A DNA stretch of 11,337 nucleotides, taken from assembly GCA_004151065.3 (NCBI GenBank), contig NWUY0300032166.1, forward strand, positions 1 to 11,337. Direction: 5' to 3'. The position numbers and the translations under genes were made by a program. The DNA is from Larix sibirica (taxonomy: Eukaryota; Streptophyta; Pinopsida; Pinales; Pinaceae). The notes below the pieces were generated by a model. It did not search any database. It was not told the origin of the DNA and was given only the letters and a program-made list of their open reading frames with translations. How positions within the stretch are numbered: the first letter of the stretch is position 1; every line of letters starts with the position of its first letter. Positions 1-7,404 of the stretch are shown piece after piece.

Positions 1-613
1 TAACCCCACCAATGGACCACCGTATCCTTGACACAAAAGTGTAGAGTTTGTAACAGAATGTTTTACAACTTGTCCAAAAAAATGTTTAATCAATAAAAAA
101 AACCAAAAAACAGTAAAAAGGTAGTACAATTTATCTAGATTATTGAAAGATGTTGTTTGGCCCAAAAAATAACTAAAGTGGAAAAAAGTAGGCTCCAAAT
201 ATATCACTGATCATTCATCCTTGCATTTTTTTTAAGGAAATGCTATCACAAAAATTTCAAATTGACCTTCATTTTACTCCAAATTAGAATTCTAAATGTA
301 TTTATAAGGTATGATTGTTGAAAGTTAAAAAACCAATCAAAACAACAATTTACCATACTCGGGAAACAAACAAAATAGAAATCCATATTGATGGATTCAC
401 TTAAAAGCATGTATCCATTCAACTAAAGATTTTTTTCCATGGGAAAAAGTCCTCATTTCTTATATTCACTATATGATTCAAGAAAATGATTACAACCATC
501 TTTTTTGTCCATAACTAAACAAATCACAAAACAATCCAAATACTCACTAAGTGAAGGGACCTCATATGCCTAACAACTAGAAATAACTACTTGAGCATCT
601 AACAAAGATCAAT
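1..613. other. AT-rich stretch with no recognisable gene
   Basis: No reading frame of note and no RNA gene was seen. The right edge is the end of the LINE ORF2 relic, so the DNA just left of position 614 should be the LINE 3' untranslated region, because the element runs on the minus strand. Plus-strand T runs at 226-233 and near 428-433 could each be the remains of the LINE poly(A) tail. Neither is long enough to decide, and no target-site duplication was identified. Confidence 0.5.
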
Positions 614-1260
614 CTATCTCACCAAAAGAGACCAAAAAATGGTCACAAAATACATGAAGTGCATAACCCGACAACAAAAGGACACAATAGAACCCATGTG
701 AACAACCGAGGAATTATTGAATTCCTCAAAATGAAGAGAGGCCTCCTCTAAAGTCAAAGCCTCTTTAGAAAGACGATCTGCCTCTATATTAAATTCTCTA
801 TTGATATGTTGAAAATGGATATCATCAAAGGCCTCCTAAGGTTTACTGATCCTCCTTTCCACTAGCCAAGAGTGAGCACCAACAATGAATCTTTTTTTAC
901 CACCCAAACTATTTTGACCCTATAGTCTCCTGCCAACTGTAGATGAGACAAATTTTTTACTTTAGCAAAGTTAAGGAGACACTAGAGAGCTAAAATCTCA
1001 ACACTTGTATTCCTCAGATTCCCCCATCCCATTCTAAGACAAAAGTAATGTTTATATTCCATCCTCAAAACCAACCCAGCAACACATCTTCCATAGAGAC
1101 CCTGATAGGCCCCATCAAAGTAACCAATAGGAACATTGTCTTCAAATATTGGGACAATCACCCACATGTACTTTGCTGCCACCTTCCTTTTTAGACCTTC
1201 AGAGAAAGAAGGCATTAATTTTCTACACCACCATAATTGCATTTGGCTTCCAACCTTCAA
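614..1260 (-). pseudogene. LINE C-terminal RNase H domain, broken
   Basis: RNase H in these elements degrades the RNA strand of RNA:DNA hybrids. The first frame gives PIGYFDGAYQGLYGR, and its FDGA carries the first catalytic aspartate at 1114-1116. It continues to V-E-I-L-A-L with the glutamate at 997-999. A TAG at 982-984 replaces the tryptophan usually found here. The same frame then runs on to LAGDYRVKIVW with an aspartate at 925-927. After another stop at 862-864 and a frameshift near 835, the C-terminal part reads HINREFNIEADRLSKEAL with the last acidic residue at 776-778. The frame ends at 614-616. All four acidic active-site positions can be located, but no single frame links them. Confidence 0.82.
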
Positions 1261-1758
1261 AAAATACCTTATTCTTGTGCTTCCAAATGCCCGAACAAAA
1301 GAAATTCAGAAATTCTTTGGACTTGGTTTTAGCCTCACTATTCAACCAGATTTCAAGAATGCGAGCTAAGGACACAGCTATATAACAACCTCTAAACTTA
1401 AGAATATCTCTAAAATCATGCCACACTTGTTTGGAAAAGGAACAATAAATGAAAAGATGGCTTACAATCTCCTCAACATTTAATCACAAAGACAAACATT
1501 AGGCCCCTGACCTCCTCGCTTTAGAAAGTTTTCCCATGTTAAGATTTTATTGGCAAGGGATAGCCAAAGGAACAAACTTTGTTTAATGGGGCATTTCCAC
1601 TTCCATATGACACCATACCACCATAAGTCCCCATCATCAGAACAAGAGTAGTACAAGGACTCATGAGCCAACTTTGTAGTCACTTGACCATTGGCATCAT
1701 TCCATGACCACAACAAAGCATCCTCTTCATTTTTTGGGAGTATAACTGAGTGTTTCAA
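1223..1758 (-). pseudogene. LINE zinc-binding RT-associated domain (zf-RVT) and linker
   Basis: Residues such as W-x-W-K-C-P-I-K-x-x-L-F-L-W-L, then K-I-L-T-W-E-N-F-L-K-R-G and N-V-C-L-C, are the signature of the zinc-binding domain found after RT in plant LINE ORF2 proteins. The first frame ends in a stop at 1480. The continuation is in another frame at about 1475-1427 (HLFIYCSFSKQVWHDF), which supplies the histidine and last cysteine expected of the domain, so a frameshift lies near 1470-1480. The frame then stays open to 1223 with a W-K-H-K-N-K-V-F-F stretch, typical of the linker before RNase H. Position and order agree with the neighbouring RT and RNase H remnants. It is broken and not translatable as one unit. 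Confidence 0.8.
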
Positions 1759-1835
1759 GCCCTACACATAACCATCCCATTCAATTTCCAAAGGCCCCAC
1801 CAAGCCTGAGGAACTAGCCTTCAGCCATCCCTAGC

Positions 1836-2600
1836 TTACATTAGCACTAAAATTTGATATGAAGTCTTGGTCCAATGGCTTAAACCTTTGATCCTTAGCA
1901 CCTCTATCAATGCATCTAACATCCTATACAAGTTTGAACCACCAATCCAAGGTTCGAGACCCAACTTCACATTTTTTCCATCACCAATCCTCCAAGCCAA
2001 CCATTTAGCTAAAAGTGGAAATGCTTTCACTAAACCTGCCCATAAATTAAGCACATTATTAATTTTTGTAGGCTCTAGTTTCACTCATTCATCCATAGTC
2101 TTTCCCTTTATATACTTATCTTTCATTAGCATGCTCCATAAACATGAACCTATCAAACATCTCCACAAGCTCTTAGTAGACAGAGCCAACTTAAACTTGA
2201 AGATATTCTTTAAACCACACCCTCCACTAAGCTTATGACGACCCAACCTATCCCACTTTACCAAATGAATCCCATCTTGACATTTTTACCTGTCCATAAG
2301 AATCTGAAGCATTTTTGCCTAATCTTTTCCAAAATGAATTTAGGAATATGCAATAAGGATAACCAATACACTAGTATGCTTTCAAGAATAGATTTGACTA
2401 AACTTAACCTCACCCTAGATAAAGACATCTAAAACACAAGTTCTTTATACATTTTTTGACCTTCTTTAGCATCCACAACCAATCTCCTTTCCTATAATCA
2501 TTAGGGTTTATAAACTACGCCAAGTATTCCATCCCCTCTCCCAATTTTATCATCTGAATCTAGGCACATACATGTTCACTAAGACCATTTTGTAGCAAGA
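1836..2600 (-). pseudogene. LINE ORF2 thumb/connection region fragment
   Basis: This segment sits between the RT palm and the zinc-binding domain. On the minus strand it shows pieces in different frames: a stretch resembling L-V-K-S-I-L-E-S-I-L-V-Y-W near 2370-2400, then WDRLGRHKLSGGCGLKNI from about 2262, then K-S-L-W-R. After a stop (TGA at 2085-2087, where the family usually has tryptophan) it continues in the same frame to LAKWLAWRIGDGKNVKLG followed by EPWIGG. The motif W-x-I-G-D-G-x-x-V-x-x-G-x-x-P-W is characteristic of the region after RT in plant LINEs. At least one frameshift lies near 2265, and further decay separates this part from the palm fragment. It has no independent function and is annotated because it joins the two better-known domains. 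Confidence 0.75.
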
Positions 2601-2607
2601 TAGACTT

Positions 2608-2905
2608 TTAATAGCTTATCTCCGTACTAAAGTCCAAGCAAAAAGTATTCAGAATATCATTATACTCCATCCATTCTTGCACAGTTCCTTTGCCAAATAA
2701 CAAGACATCATCAACAAATAAATAATGTGATATTATATGATTGGAAAACACTTTAACACATGTATATCTTCTTTCCACCTTTTCTTTTAACACATGTATA
2801 TCTTCTTCCACCTTTTCTTTTACAATCAACCTGCTTAAGCCTTCCACATAAGCAAGAAAAGCAAGGGTGAAAAGGGATGCCCCTACCAAAGCTTATGCAC
2901 TACAT
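2608..2905 (-). pseudogene. LINE reverse transcriptase fragment (palm, FVDD motif)
   Basis: The longest open stretch encodes about 93 residues. It begins in the segment before the catalytic loop (residues like LFTLAFLAYVEGLSRLI, a decayed form of the usual P-L-S-P-x-L-F motif) and passes through SHYLFVDDVLLFG, where FVDD at 2707-2718 is the RT catalytic motif with both aspartates kept. It then ends in the conserved W-M-E-Y and CLDFS-type region. In the living family this domain copies element RNA at a nicked chromosomal target. Between these two motifs lies an odd lysine/glutamate-rich insertion made by a tandem duplication of 33-34 bp (2753-2819). Upstream of about 2905 the RT similarity fades, so the fingers domain is missing. 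This is a dead fragment, and I am confident of its LINE RT identity. Confidence 0.85.
2753..2819. repeat. Tandem duplication of a 33-34 bp unit inside the LINE RT
   Basis: Two adjacent copies, 2753-2786 (34 bp) and 2787-2819 (33 bp), are identical except for one extra T in the first. On the minus strand they encode two similar lysine/glutamate-rich stretches, but the extra base moves the second into another frame. The duplication lies between the SRLI and FVDD regions of the RT. Confidence 0.9.
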
Positions 2906-3253
2906 ATAAGAAAGTCATTTATTATTGTTAAAAACCTTTCACAGCTTGAAAGGGATTTTTTTTACACACTTCTAATTTGTGGACTTTCGAACTTATTCCA
3001 TTGAACTATATGTTAGCTTTCACTCATGCGGATGCTCTCAAAAAATATTGCAAGGGCCTCAACCCACTCCAAGTGATAGGAAATGAAGAAACTACCTTCC
3101 AAAATGCCTCAAAATTGAACTAAACACTCCCACAAATCACCCACTCTCCTAATGTCATTCCCTTCACTTTGGTAACATTTCGTACTTGTTTTGCAAGTCC
3201 TAAAACAACAAGAACGAATCTTCCATGGCTAAGTGTGATACACATACAACATT

Positions 3254-3359
3254 AATTTTAAATCAAGATAAATAATGTAAATATTAGTCATGATTTTCAT
3301 TTTTTGTAAATTTAATCAAGATAAGTAATATAAATATTAGTCATGATTTTCATTTTTTT
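3254..3359. repeat. 53-bp tandem duplication
   Basis: The block at about 3254-3306 recurs 53 bases further on at about 3307-3359 with a few substitutions. The shared core reads aatcaagata, then aatattagtcatgattttca. This is a simple direct duplication in AT-rich DNA. Confidence 0.85.
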
Positions 3360-3452
3360 AAAATGGTATATCCTAATGAAATCGGGGCCGACATAGATGC
3401 TAGCTTTCATTACTTATATAGGGAAGAGAAACCTATGCAACAACCCTTTGAT

Positions 3453-3495
3453 AGTATGAACATCATCTTCAATGGAGTATGAACATCATCTTCAA
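3453..3495. repeat. 23-bp-spaced direct repeat
   Basis: The 20-base string agtatgaacatcatcttcaa occurs at 3453-3472 and again at 3476-3495, separated by three bases. Confidence 0.9.
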
Positions 3496-3584
3496 AATAG
3501 ACTTTTATCGTTTAATAAAGAAATATAAGAAGAATTTCTCCATATAAAAGAAATAATTTATATATTTCATAATCTATTTAAAAT

Positions 3585-3600
3585 TTATTATTATTATTAT
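3585..3600. repeat. TTA trinucleotide microsatellite
   Basis: Five consecutive TTA units followed by T, in strongly AT-rich flanks. Confidence 0.85.
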
Positions 3601-3653
3601 TTTCATACATCTCAAATTTATAACATCTATGGTTATTGGTAAGGAAAATCCTT

Positions 3654-3693
3654 GTTCTAAATGTAAGATTCCCGTTCTAAATGTAATGTTCCC
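3654..3693. repeat. 20-bp tandem repeat, two units
   Basis: Units at 3654-3673 and 3674-3693 begin gttctaaatgtaa and end ttccc, and differ at two positions. A third unit seems to begin (gtt) and then diverges. Confidence 0.85.
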
Positions 3694-4079
3694 GTTGTAT
3701 GCAAAGTGGACAAAAACTTCAATCAAATTCCTAAAATAGTCTCAAAATAACAATTAACTCTTGCACATATTAGTCTCGACATAAATATTGTTATTTTCAA
3801 TTAGAAAAGATTATCCACAACTAGAAAAACTTTCTTTTAACATGACTAAGTAAATTAGTTCATCGTGAGCCTTTATGAGTAACAAAAAGGGCATTTTATA
3901 TTAATTTAGAAGAAAACTTATACATGGAAACAAAACAACTTGTAATGAAATAGTATTTTTTTGTAAAACACATAAGAACAAATTAGAATAATTTGGAATT
4001 TTTTTATTATCTAAAATAGAACATCAGATTAGTTTTCATATATTTTGGTATGTTTTGGATGGAAAAATTGGAGGTATTT

Positions 4080-5327
4080 GCGGTTCATTTTATGGGTAAG
4101 TCTCACTTTAGTCATTTAAGGCTCAAAATATTTTATTCATTTGGATCCTTAAATGGTCATTTTTATGGTCAAAACCTATGACCTTGCTCCAACCTCTTGA
4201 TGTTTTTATACACATCAAGAGCTTTCCAATGATGCAAAAATCATCTCCATCAGAATTCGTATGTGGAAGTTATGCCTTCCACGAGATAACCTATCTTGTT
4301 GACCACCATGGTACCAAGTGGATGTCATGTCAACTTTAAAAACTCACTCACGTGGAGCTATTCAAATGTGGAATTTCAAAAATATTCTACAGGGTCCAAA
4401 CCCTAACACTAATTGGGTATGAGGCATGCAAAAACCCTAACCCTAACCTTAGACAATTATCAGACTATGTTAAATACAAGATTTCTACGAAAGGAGGGGG
4501 TTCCATTCTAATGGTATGGTTGTTGCTCCATAGTTGGGAAAAGCAAATAGGACTGTTATATTGAATCAAAATAGAGGAAGTAGAAAATCCTATAGCAATA
4601 ATTCATGCCACAATGTCCATGGAAACTCAAGAGTGAGTGGACTTTCTTTTCACTTGAATTTTATAAATTAGAAGAAAAGAGAAAGAGCATAGGCCTCACC
4701 TTCTAGTTGTGTTTTCTTATGGACTTTCAAGAATATTTTAGAGGGTCCAAACCCAAACAGTAATTGGGGTTGAGGCATGCAAAAACCCTAACCCTAATCT
4801 TATACATGCCTAAATATTAAATATCTAGGAAAGGAAGGGGTTTCATTCTAATGGTATATTTATTGTTCCATAGTTGGGAAAATCATCTACAAGTGGGATA
4901 TTTAAGCAAAATAGAGGAAGTAGAAAATCATGTAGTAGTCATTCAAACCACAATGTCCATGGAAACTCCATAGTAAGTGGATTTTATTTTTACTTGCAGT
5001 TTCTAATTGAGAAGAAAATAGCAAGAGCATAGGCCTCACCTTATAGTTGTGTTTTTCCTGTATTGGGTTATCTCATGGTAAATCTTATGTTCATTGTGCG
5101 GATTGTGTGTTATTTGCTTGCTACTTTCATTTCATTTTCTTTAGTCTTTCATCAATAAGTTAGTAACAATTCAATCTAAAGATCTAAAGTAATGCATTGC
5201 ATAGTAATGGATTTAAAAATATTATAAGATATGTTGTGATGAACTATACAAGTGGAATATTTATGGGATTTTATAGATAATATTAGCATTAGAGCAGTTT
5301 TCTTTGAGTTTTTTGTGGGAAGTTGCA
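4080..5327 (+). repeat. Putative 5' LTR of the gypsy element
   Basis: This stretch lies directly upstream of the gag remnant, is non-coding and ends in CA at 5326-5327. It is followed at once by GGATCAGAGG, which resembles the initiator-tRNA primer-binding site of many plant LTR elements with one base missing. The part around 4190-4290 (the wording 'catcaagagctttccaatga' followed by 'ttcgtatgtggaagttatg') resembles LTR sequence I recall from plant gypsy elements. It contains the large tandem duplication described separately. Because no second LTR is visible, its identity and its left end are inferred. Confidence 0.4.
4374..5060 (+). repeat. Tandem duplication of a unit of about 340-350 bp
   Basis: Matching landmarks recur with a constant offset: agggtccaaa at 4391 and 4742, gaggcatgca at 4421 and 4772 (offset 351), then tagttgggaa at 4531 and 4871, caatgtccat at 4611 and 4951, and aggcctcacc at 4691 and 5031 (offset 340). 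The first copy is about 4374-4720 and the second about 4726-5060, with about 11 bases of indel between the early and late landmarks. The copies are clearly diverged. Both carry two CCCTAA units (4435-4446 and 4786-4797). Confidence 0.9.
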
Positions 5328-5337
5328 GGATCAGAGG
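5328..5337 (+). promoter_or_regulatory. Degenerate primer-binding-site candidate
   Basis: GGATCAGAGG follows the CA at 5326-5327 and matches the usual plant initiator-Met-tRNA PBS (core GGTATCAGAG) with one base missing. It lies about 75 bases before the first gag-like ATG at 5403, which is a plausible place. This is a short match in a decayed element, so confidence is limited. Confidence 0.4.
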
Positions 5338-5402
5338 ATTGGTGTAAGGAAGAAGTCTTAGAACCATACCCATGGTATATGAGTACAATAATACTCAATC
5401 CA

Positions 5403-6190
5403 TGGAACAAGATATGGAAGAAATTTTCAAAGATAGAAGCATGAGTCAATGACATCTTTCGTAACATGGTCATTCTAGTGGTGGCTCTAGAGAATAATTT
5501 TGGGCCTTTTGGGGAGTTTGGTAGATCTAACCCAAAGTTGGATTGAACGACAACTCTAGAGACAATGAAAAACTAGAAATAATATTGAAAATGAGCCTAA
5601 TAAAGAGAAAAAGACTTTGTTTTCCCAAATGAAGTTAGAGGGCCATGCCCAAACTTGATAGAAAGTCACACATAGACTTGTAGGTTGGAGAATGATTCCC
5701 CAATAATGAAGTGGGAGGTGTTTAAAACCATCATTACATCTCATTTCTACCCTATCGGGTATGAATAGGTGGATCCATTGGCACTAATTTCAACATAAAC
5801 AAGGGTAGAGTGTGTAAGAGAGTGATCATCAAGTTTAGAAATATTGTTATTATGTTGGGTATATCTCCCAAGAACCAAATTATACTCAAGTATCTAGGTG
5901 GTCTACACAATCATTTATGGAGGCAAGTGATGCTCTTCAAACCTAGGAAAGTTGATGAGACCTATGTGCAGGCACAATATCTAGAGAATATGAGTACCAT
6001 TAAAAGACAACAAAGTGGTTCCAAGTAGAAATACCACCAAGATGCTTCCAAGGAGGGAAAGAGCAAGTGGAAAGGAAAGAAGAAAAAGATAACAACCAAT
6101 GCACATCAATGCAAGAATCCAAGCAACCACCGAAACCATTCTAATATTGATGGTCACACTGAAGATAAGTATTGGAAGCTACATTCTGAG
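5403..6190 (+). pseudogene. Ty3/gypsy Gag remnant with decayed zinc knuckle
   Basis: Gag forms the particle that packages element RNA. The remnant starts at about 5403 (ATG, then E-Q-D-M-E-E). It passes through MKLEGHAQT near 5630, WEVFKTIITSHFYPIGYE at about 5712-5765 and WH-x-F-x-H-K-Q-G near 5780. It then runs to LGISPKNQIILKYLGGLHNH followed by QVMLFKPRKVDETYVQAQYL in the longest open part (5810-6028). These are retrotransposon Gag (retrotrans_gag) features. Stops at 5785, 5806, 5815 and 6026 and frameshifts near 5770 and 5835 break it. After the TAG at 6026 the frame continues into a lysine-rich stretch and a zinc-knuckle position reading N-I-D-G-H-T-E-D-K-Y-W. There the histidine is kept, but the three cysteines expected of CCHC appear as R, S and Y. 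Confidence 0.8.
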
Positions 6191-6780
6191 TTGAATCTAG
6201 AGAACCACAAGAAGGATACCAAGAACAAGAACATGATAGCCATGGATTCAAGAAACCATCTAGAAAGCAACTCAAATGTACATGAAAATATTGTTTGCAT
6301 TATAGTGGAGAAGGAGGTGAAACTCAATAATCTCCATCCCAAGGAAGAGAAGGAGATAAGTAAACTCTTCCATATTAAGATCCAAATTAAGAAGACAAGC
6401 ATGGATGTGTTGTTTGATTCGAGTTCACACACCAACCTCATAGCATAAGATCTAGTCATCAAGCTTGGATTACAAATTCATGACCATTCTCACCCATATC
6501 CATTGGAATGAGTAAATAAGGATGCATAAATTAGGGTCATTGAGTAGTGTAATACCAAATTTACTATAACTACAAACTATGTTTATGAAGTGGAGGAGAA
6601 TTATTTATCGATTGGTGTGTGTGGTGTAGTGTTTGTAAGCCCCTATATATACATGACAGAAGCAATCTTCACGAGGAAAGAAAACTAGTACCACCTAATC
6701 AAGGATGGGAATTCATTCATCATCAATGCACACAAATGTAAATCCAAGATCTTTTTGGTAAGTGCTAACCAGCCAAGAAA
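6191..6780 (+). pseudogene. Ty3/gypsy aspartic protease remnant
   Basis: In the same frame as the 3' half of Gag, an 85-codon open stretch (6191-6448) leads into KLFHIKIQIKKTSMDVLFDS and then S-S-H-T-N-L-I-A. This is the retropepsin-like active-site region, but the usual D-S/T-G triad reads D-S-S (aspartate at 6416-6418), so the key glycine is lost. The frame goes on past the stop at 6446 through KLGLQIHDHSHPYPLE, VCGVVFVSPYIYM and LIKDGNSFIINAHK, all typical of the protease-to-RT spacer in this family. Further stops lie at 6509, 6527, 6545 and 6686. A one-base deletion at about 6772-6775 moves the reading to the frame used by RT. The protease would cut Gag-Pol in a live element, and this copy cannot make an active enzyme. 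Confidence 0.78.
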
Positions 6781-7215
6781 TTGATTAGTTCTAGTAGGAA
6801 GTTTGTATTACTATACTTAACAGAGAATTAACTAGCAAATGAATCGATAATGGTAAAAGAATCTCTGGAGGGATGTACTAAAAAGTAGAAAAAATAGTTG
6901 GAAGATATTTTGTAGGCATACAGAGTAGTTTTCCAAGATCCTAAAGGGTTACGACCCAAAAAGGAAGTGGATCATGATATAGAGTTATTTCCTAAGTCTC
7001 AATTGCCAAACATTGGGTTGTACAGACAATCCATCCTAGAAGTAGATGAAGTGAATAAATAGTTGCAACAACAATTGGACCAAGGAGTAATTCGACCAAG
7101 CACCTCACCTTCTGGGTCACTTATTATTATAGAACCCAATAAGGATGGGTCTTGGAGAATGTGTATTGACTATAGATATTTGAGTAAGACCACCATCAAG
7201 AATAAATTGTAATAC
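6781..7215 (+). pseudogene. Ty3/gypsy reverse transcriptase, N-terminal fragment
   Basis: In one frame, with stops at 6829, 6886, 6895, 6913 and 7060, the sequence reads AYRVVFQDPKGL, then ELFPKSQLPNIGLYRQSI, then the well-kept QGVIRPSTSPSGSLIII followed by D-G-S-W-R-M-C-I-D-Y-R-Y-L and T-T-I-K-N. The motifs 'GVIRPSTSP' and 'WRMCIDYR' are diagnostic of Ty3/gypsy RT fingers. At 7210 a TAA interrupts K-N-K-L, two more matching residues (Y-P) follow, and then similarity ends. The palm with its YxDD motif is not found downstream. The break is a deletion or an unrelated insertion point. Identity as a gypsy RT is secure, while function is excluded. Confidence 0.88.
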
Positions 7216-7404
7216 CCTAGGAATCAGTTCTTTTTCTAATATTAAATCAATTAATTCGAAAATGGCTTGGAAATTCTAGACTTGGTTATTATTCACCAAG
7301 GGACATGACTTGATGTTGTAAATAACAAGTTTTGATTTTTGTTGAATAAATGGATTAGCAATTTGTTGAAAATAAAATAAACTAGGCAAGTTCCACTAAA
7401 CGAG

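Larger units (their letters stand above)
614..2905 (-). mobile_element. 5'-truncated, decayed L1-type LINE (non-LTR retrotransposon) ORF2 relic
   Basis: On the minus strand the segment reads, in order, through a reverse transcriptase palm with an FVDD motif, the RT thumb/connection region, a zinc-binding RT-associated (zf-RVT type) domain and a C-terminal RNase H. This is the domain order of plant L1-type LINEs with an RNase H tail. The frame is broken by stops such as those at 2085-2087, 982-984 and 862-864, and by several frameshifts, so no full protein is possible. The endonuclease and the early RT motifs are missing, in line with the 5' truncation usual for LINE insertions. The predicted ORF2 stop is the TAG at 614-616. 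The outer element borders, poly(A) tail and target-site duplication were not resolved, so the interval covers the recognisable coding part only. Confidence 0.85.
2906..4080. other. AT-rich interval between LINE and LTR element, no recognisable gene
   Basis: On the minus strand, about 2990-3225 reads fairly open in two overlapping frames with only a few stops, but I do not recognise the product. The rest is very AT-rich and carries several short direct duplications and a TTA microsatellite, listed separately. No promoter, RNA gene or transposon end could be supported. Confidence 0.5.
4080..7215 (+). mobile_element. Decayed, 3'-truncated Ty3/gypsy LTR retrotransposon
   Basis: A plus-strand element with an LTR-like left part, a degenerate PBS candidate near 5328, then gag, a zinc-knuckle remnant, protease and the N-terminal part of reverse transcriptase in Ty3/gypsy order (protease directly before RT). 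The pol part stops at about 7215, within the first RT motifs. The RT catalytic motif, RNase H, integrase and 3' LTR were not found downstream in this window. The coding part carries more than a dozen stops and at least three frameshifts, so it is long dead. The left border is uncertain, because the true LTR start could not be fixed without its partner LTR. From memory the Gag and RT residues resemble a gypsy family abundant in conifers. Confidence 0.8.

Noticed and set aside
1136-2238. Plus-strand reading frames at 1136-1369, 1149-1385 and 1867-2238
   Set aside because: They lie opposite the LINE ORF2 relic, whose minus-strand frames carry recognisable RT, zinc-binding and RNase H motifs. The plus-strand peptides have no family features and are antisense shadows.
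2753-3693. Short repeats as a CRISPR array
   Set aside because: The repeats are adjacent simple duplications of differing units without regular spacers, in DNA that is clearly eukaryotic and retrotransposon-rich.
4352-4564. 70-codon plus-strand frame
   Set aside because: It lies across the first copy of the LTR-like tandem duplication, and the frame is not preserved in the second copy.
4435-4797. CCCTAACCCTAA strings as an interstitial telomere
   Set aside because: Only two units per copy, of CCCTAA rather than the usual plant CCCTAAA, and both copies are explained by the surrounding duplication.
5176-5744. Minus-strand frames at 5176-5388, 5261-5473 and 5556-5744
   Set aside because: They oppose the gypsy leader and gag remnant on the plus strand and show no recognisable motifs.
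6154-6462. 102-codon minus-strand frame
   Set aside because: It is the antisense of the zinc-knuckle to protease part of the gypsy relic, which has clear family motifs in the plus frame.
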